This document shows, in pieces, positions 5,602 to 6,991 of a DNA stretch of 6,991 nucleotides. How positions within the stretch are numbered: position 1 is the first letter of the stretch; each line of letters opens with the position of its first letter. This stretch comes from Kiritimatiellia bacterium (GTDB lineage: Bacteria > Verrucomicrobiota > Kiritimatiellia > RFP12 > UBA1067): NCBI GenBank assembly GCA_017629455.1, contig JAGBXE010000126.1, forward strand, positions 1 through 6,991. Reading direction: 5' to 3'. Both the position numbers and the translations under genes were made by a program. The notes beneath the pieces are model-generated. The model searched no databases. It worked only from the letters and a program-made list of their open reading frames with translations, and was not told the origin of the DNA.

Positions 5602-6894
5602 ATGAAATGGGTAATATATAATTTGTTATTTGCGGCGGTCTATCCGTTCTTACTGCCTGGGTTTTTATTGCGGATGGTGCGTCGCGGTGGGTATGCAGCT
5701 CGGATGGGCGATCGCTTTGCGCTTTATCCCGATGAAATTCGCGCGGCACTTGCTAGCCCAGGAAAGCCGTTTGTGTGGGTGCACGCTGTTTCGGTTGGCG
5801 AGGTCCAGGTGGCAGGGCAGTTGATGCGTGAATGGCGTTTAGTAGAGCCTGACGTGCGCTTTTGTTTTTCAACGACATCATCAACTGGGTGGCGTGTTGC
5901 CGCGCGTGAGCTATCGGCAGCAGATGTTCTTATTTACAACCCTCTTGATTTTCCAAATTTCGTAAAAAGCGCCATCTTAACAGTTCGCCCGCGAGCAGTT
6001 GTTCTTACCGAAAGCGAGATTTGGCCTAATTTTATTTTGAGAGCGCGGCGTTTCGGGGCTAAGGTTTTTCTCATAAATGCGCGCGTTAGCGATAGGAGCG
6101 CTCCGCGATACAAATTAGCGCGGATGTTTTTTGCCGATATCTTTTCGTGTTTTGCGCGCATTTTCGCTCAGAGCGATCTTGACGCTGCTCGTCTTATTGC
6201 CGCTGGCGCCTGCCGCGATCGGCTCGTTGTTAGCGGATCGTTTAAGTTTGATGTTGCCAAGCGCAACGCAGAAAAAGAGCGTGAGCTAAAAAAGTGGGTT
6301 TTTGGTGGCGAAAGTAGCGCAGGCAAGGTTTTGCTTGGAGGTTCGACATGGCCTGGAGAAGATAAGGTGCTTCTCGATATTTATAAGCATATTCTGCCAG
6401 CAAAGTCCGATTTAAAACTTGTTATAGCTCCGCGCCATTTTGAAAAGGCCGACGCCGTTGAGGCGAACATAAAGTCTGCTGGGTTTACGTGTGTGCGGCG
6501 TTCTCGCGGCGATGTTGGTGACGCTTGCGCTAAGCTTAATAATGTTTATCTTGCCGATACTACAGGCGAGCTTATGGGGCTTTACGGTATAGCTGATACT
6601 GTTTTTGTTGGAAAGTCGCTTTGCGCTCACGGTTCGCAGAATATGATAGAGCCGTGTCTTTGCGGAAAGAATGTTTTCGTAGGGCCTTACACCGAGAATT
6701 TTAGGCCTGTTATGAGTGATTTGCTGGCGGCGGATGCGCTTATTCAAGTCTCTAGCGCGGCAGAATTGGAAAAAGGTATTGCAGAAAGTTTTTCAAGTGG
6801 AAGTGAACTTGGGCAGCGTGCGCAAGCAGCCGTTGAGAGGCGGCGCGGTGTCGTTTCTAAATGCGTTCACGATATTACGGAGGCTCTCTCATGA
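5602..6894 (+). CDS. waaA: 3-deoxy-D-manno-octulosonic acid (Kdo) transferase WaaA/KdtA
   Basis: Transfers Kdo from CMP-Kdo to lipid A precursor at the inner membrane (GT30), building the inner core of LPS. The 430 residues cover both Rossmann domains. A hydrophobic N-terminal segment (about 3-24) followed by MVRRGGYAARMGDRF is the usual membrane anchor and basic patch. VWVHAVSVGEV (58-68) carries the conserved catalytic-base Glu67. Then come TESEIWPN (136-143), INARVSDRS (158-166), GSFKFD (212-217), GGSTWPGED (246-254), APRH (276-279), DTTGELMGLYG (319-329; DTMGEL is commoner), FVGKSL (335-340), HGSQNMIEP (343-351) and GPYTENF (361-367). The number of Kdo residues added cannot be predicted. 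There is no Shine-Dalgarno before ATG 5602, and a TATAAT ends 8 nt upstream. The stop overlaps the next start (ATGA), implying coupling to that gene. Confidence 0.96.
   Translation: MKWVIYNLLFAAVYPFLLPGFLLRMVRRGGYAARMGDRFALYPDEIRAALASPGKPFVWVHAVSVGEVQVAGQLMREWRLVEPDVRFCFSTTSSTGWRVAARELSAADVLIYNPLDFPNFVKSAILTVRPRAVVLTESEIWPNFILRARRFGAKVFLINARVSDRSAPRYKLARMFFADIFSCFARIFAQSDLDAARLIAAGACRDRLVVSGSFKFDVAKRNAEKERELKKWVFGGESSAGKVLLGGSTWPGEDKVLLDIYKHILPAKSDLKLVIAPRHFEKADAVEANIKSAGFTCVRRSRGDVGDACAKLNNVYLADTTGELMGLYGIADTVFVGKSLCAHGSQNMIEPCLCGKNVFVGPYTENFRPVMSDLLAADALIQVSSAAELEKGIAESFSSGSELGQRAQAAVERRRGVVSKCVHDITEALS
6879..6883 (+). promoter_or_regulatory. Strong ribosome-binding site of the last gene
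   Basis: GGAGG sits 7 nt before ATG 6891, inside the end of waaA. It is the only canonical Shine-Dalgarno among the genes from 1101 onward, and it decides the start of the partial gene. It also shows that this organism does use Shine-Dalgarno initiation, which makes its absence before the 1101 and 5602 starts meaningful. Confidence 0.75.
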
Positions 6895-6991
6895 CCGCGC
6901 TTAAAGGCCGATTGAGAACTATTTTGAGTGCAGTTTTACTCGCAGTTGTCGTTGTTTTTATTATAGCCCTATTTACACGCGATTCTGCGAG
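6891..6991 (+). CDS. N-terminus of a single-pass membrane or exported protein (partial)
   Basis: Thirty-three residues are visible before the window ends. MTALKGRLRTIL is a short basic cytoplasmic lead, followed by a hydrophobic helix (about residues 11-27, AVLLAVVVVFIIALF) and then a polar, charged sequence (TRDSA). No signal-peptidase motif is clear, so a type II membrane anchor is more likely than a cleaved signal. It overlaps waaA by 4 nt (ATGA) and has its own GGAGG, so it is co-transcribed and probably translationally coupled. The position next to waaA makes an envelope role plausible, for example an LptC-like or periplasmic cell-wall protein, but nothing in these residues identifies a family. 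Confidence 0.8.
   Translation, partial: MTALKGRLRTILSAVLLAVVVVFIIALFTRDSA

Overview
The window reads as a chromosomal piece of a Gram-negative, LPS-making bacterium of moderate GC. The Gram-negative call rests on a complete Kdo transferase gene (waaA). A very large secreted glycoside-hydrolase-like protein with a C-terminal fibronectin-III-like module, and the GKSL form of the WaaA HGxQN region, suggest the Planctomycetota-Verrucomicrobiota-Lentisphaerota side of the tree. That placement is an inference from protein style and has not been tested.

Layout. Positions 1-830 contain no intact gene that I can support. They hold a perfect 20-bp palindrome (201-220), a good extended -10 promoter (344-352) and, just after it, the remains of a helix-turn-helix gene and of a Fic-protein C-terminus in different reading frames (373-628). 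A promoter at 814-843 then drives two tRNA genes, Asp(GTC) at 865-941 and Gln(CTG) at 960-1033, both with encoded CCA. From 1101 to the end everything is on the plus strand and tightly packed. A 1048-residue secreted TIM-barrel glycoside-hydrolase-like protein (1101-4247) overlaps folC (4244-5536, TTG start) by 4 nt. After 65 bp with its own promoter comes waaA (5602-6894). It overlaps by 4 nt the start of a membrane-anchored protein that runs off the window (6891-).

How the genes work together. FolC (folate biosynthesis and glutamylation) and WaaA (Kdo addition to lipid A) are housekeeping enzymes. The secreted protein probably acts on a glycan outside the cytoplasm. The overlaps suggest two translationally coupled pairs: secreted protein with folC, and waaA with the partial gene. 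I see no functional logic linking the first pair.

Most notable signals. Two of the genes (1101 and 5602) have a perfect TATAAT ending only 7-8 nt before the ATG, which predicts leaderless or nearly leaderless mRNAs. Inverted repeats flank or overlap both of these -10 boxes. The large secreted protein has a plausible but non-canonical catalytic glutamate pair. I found no CRISPR array, intact mobile element or clear new multi-gene system.
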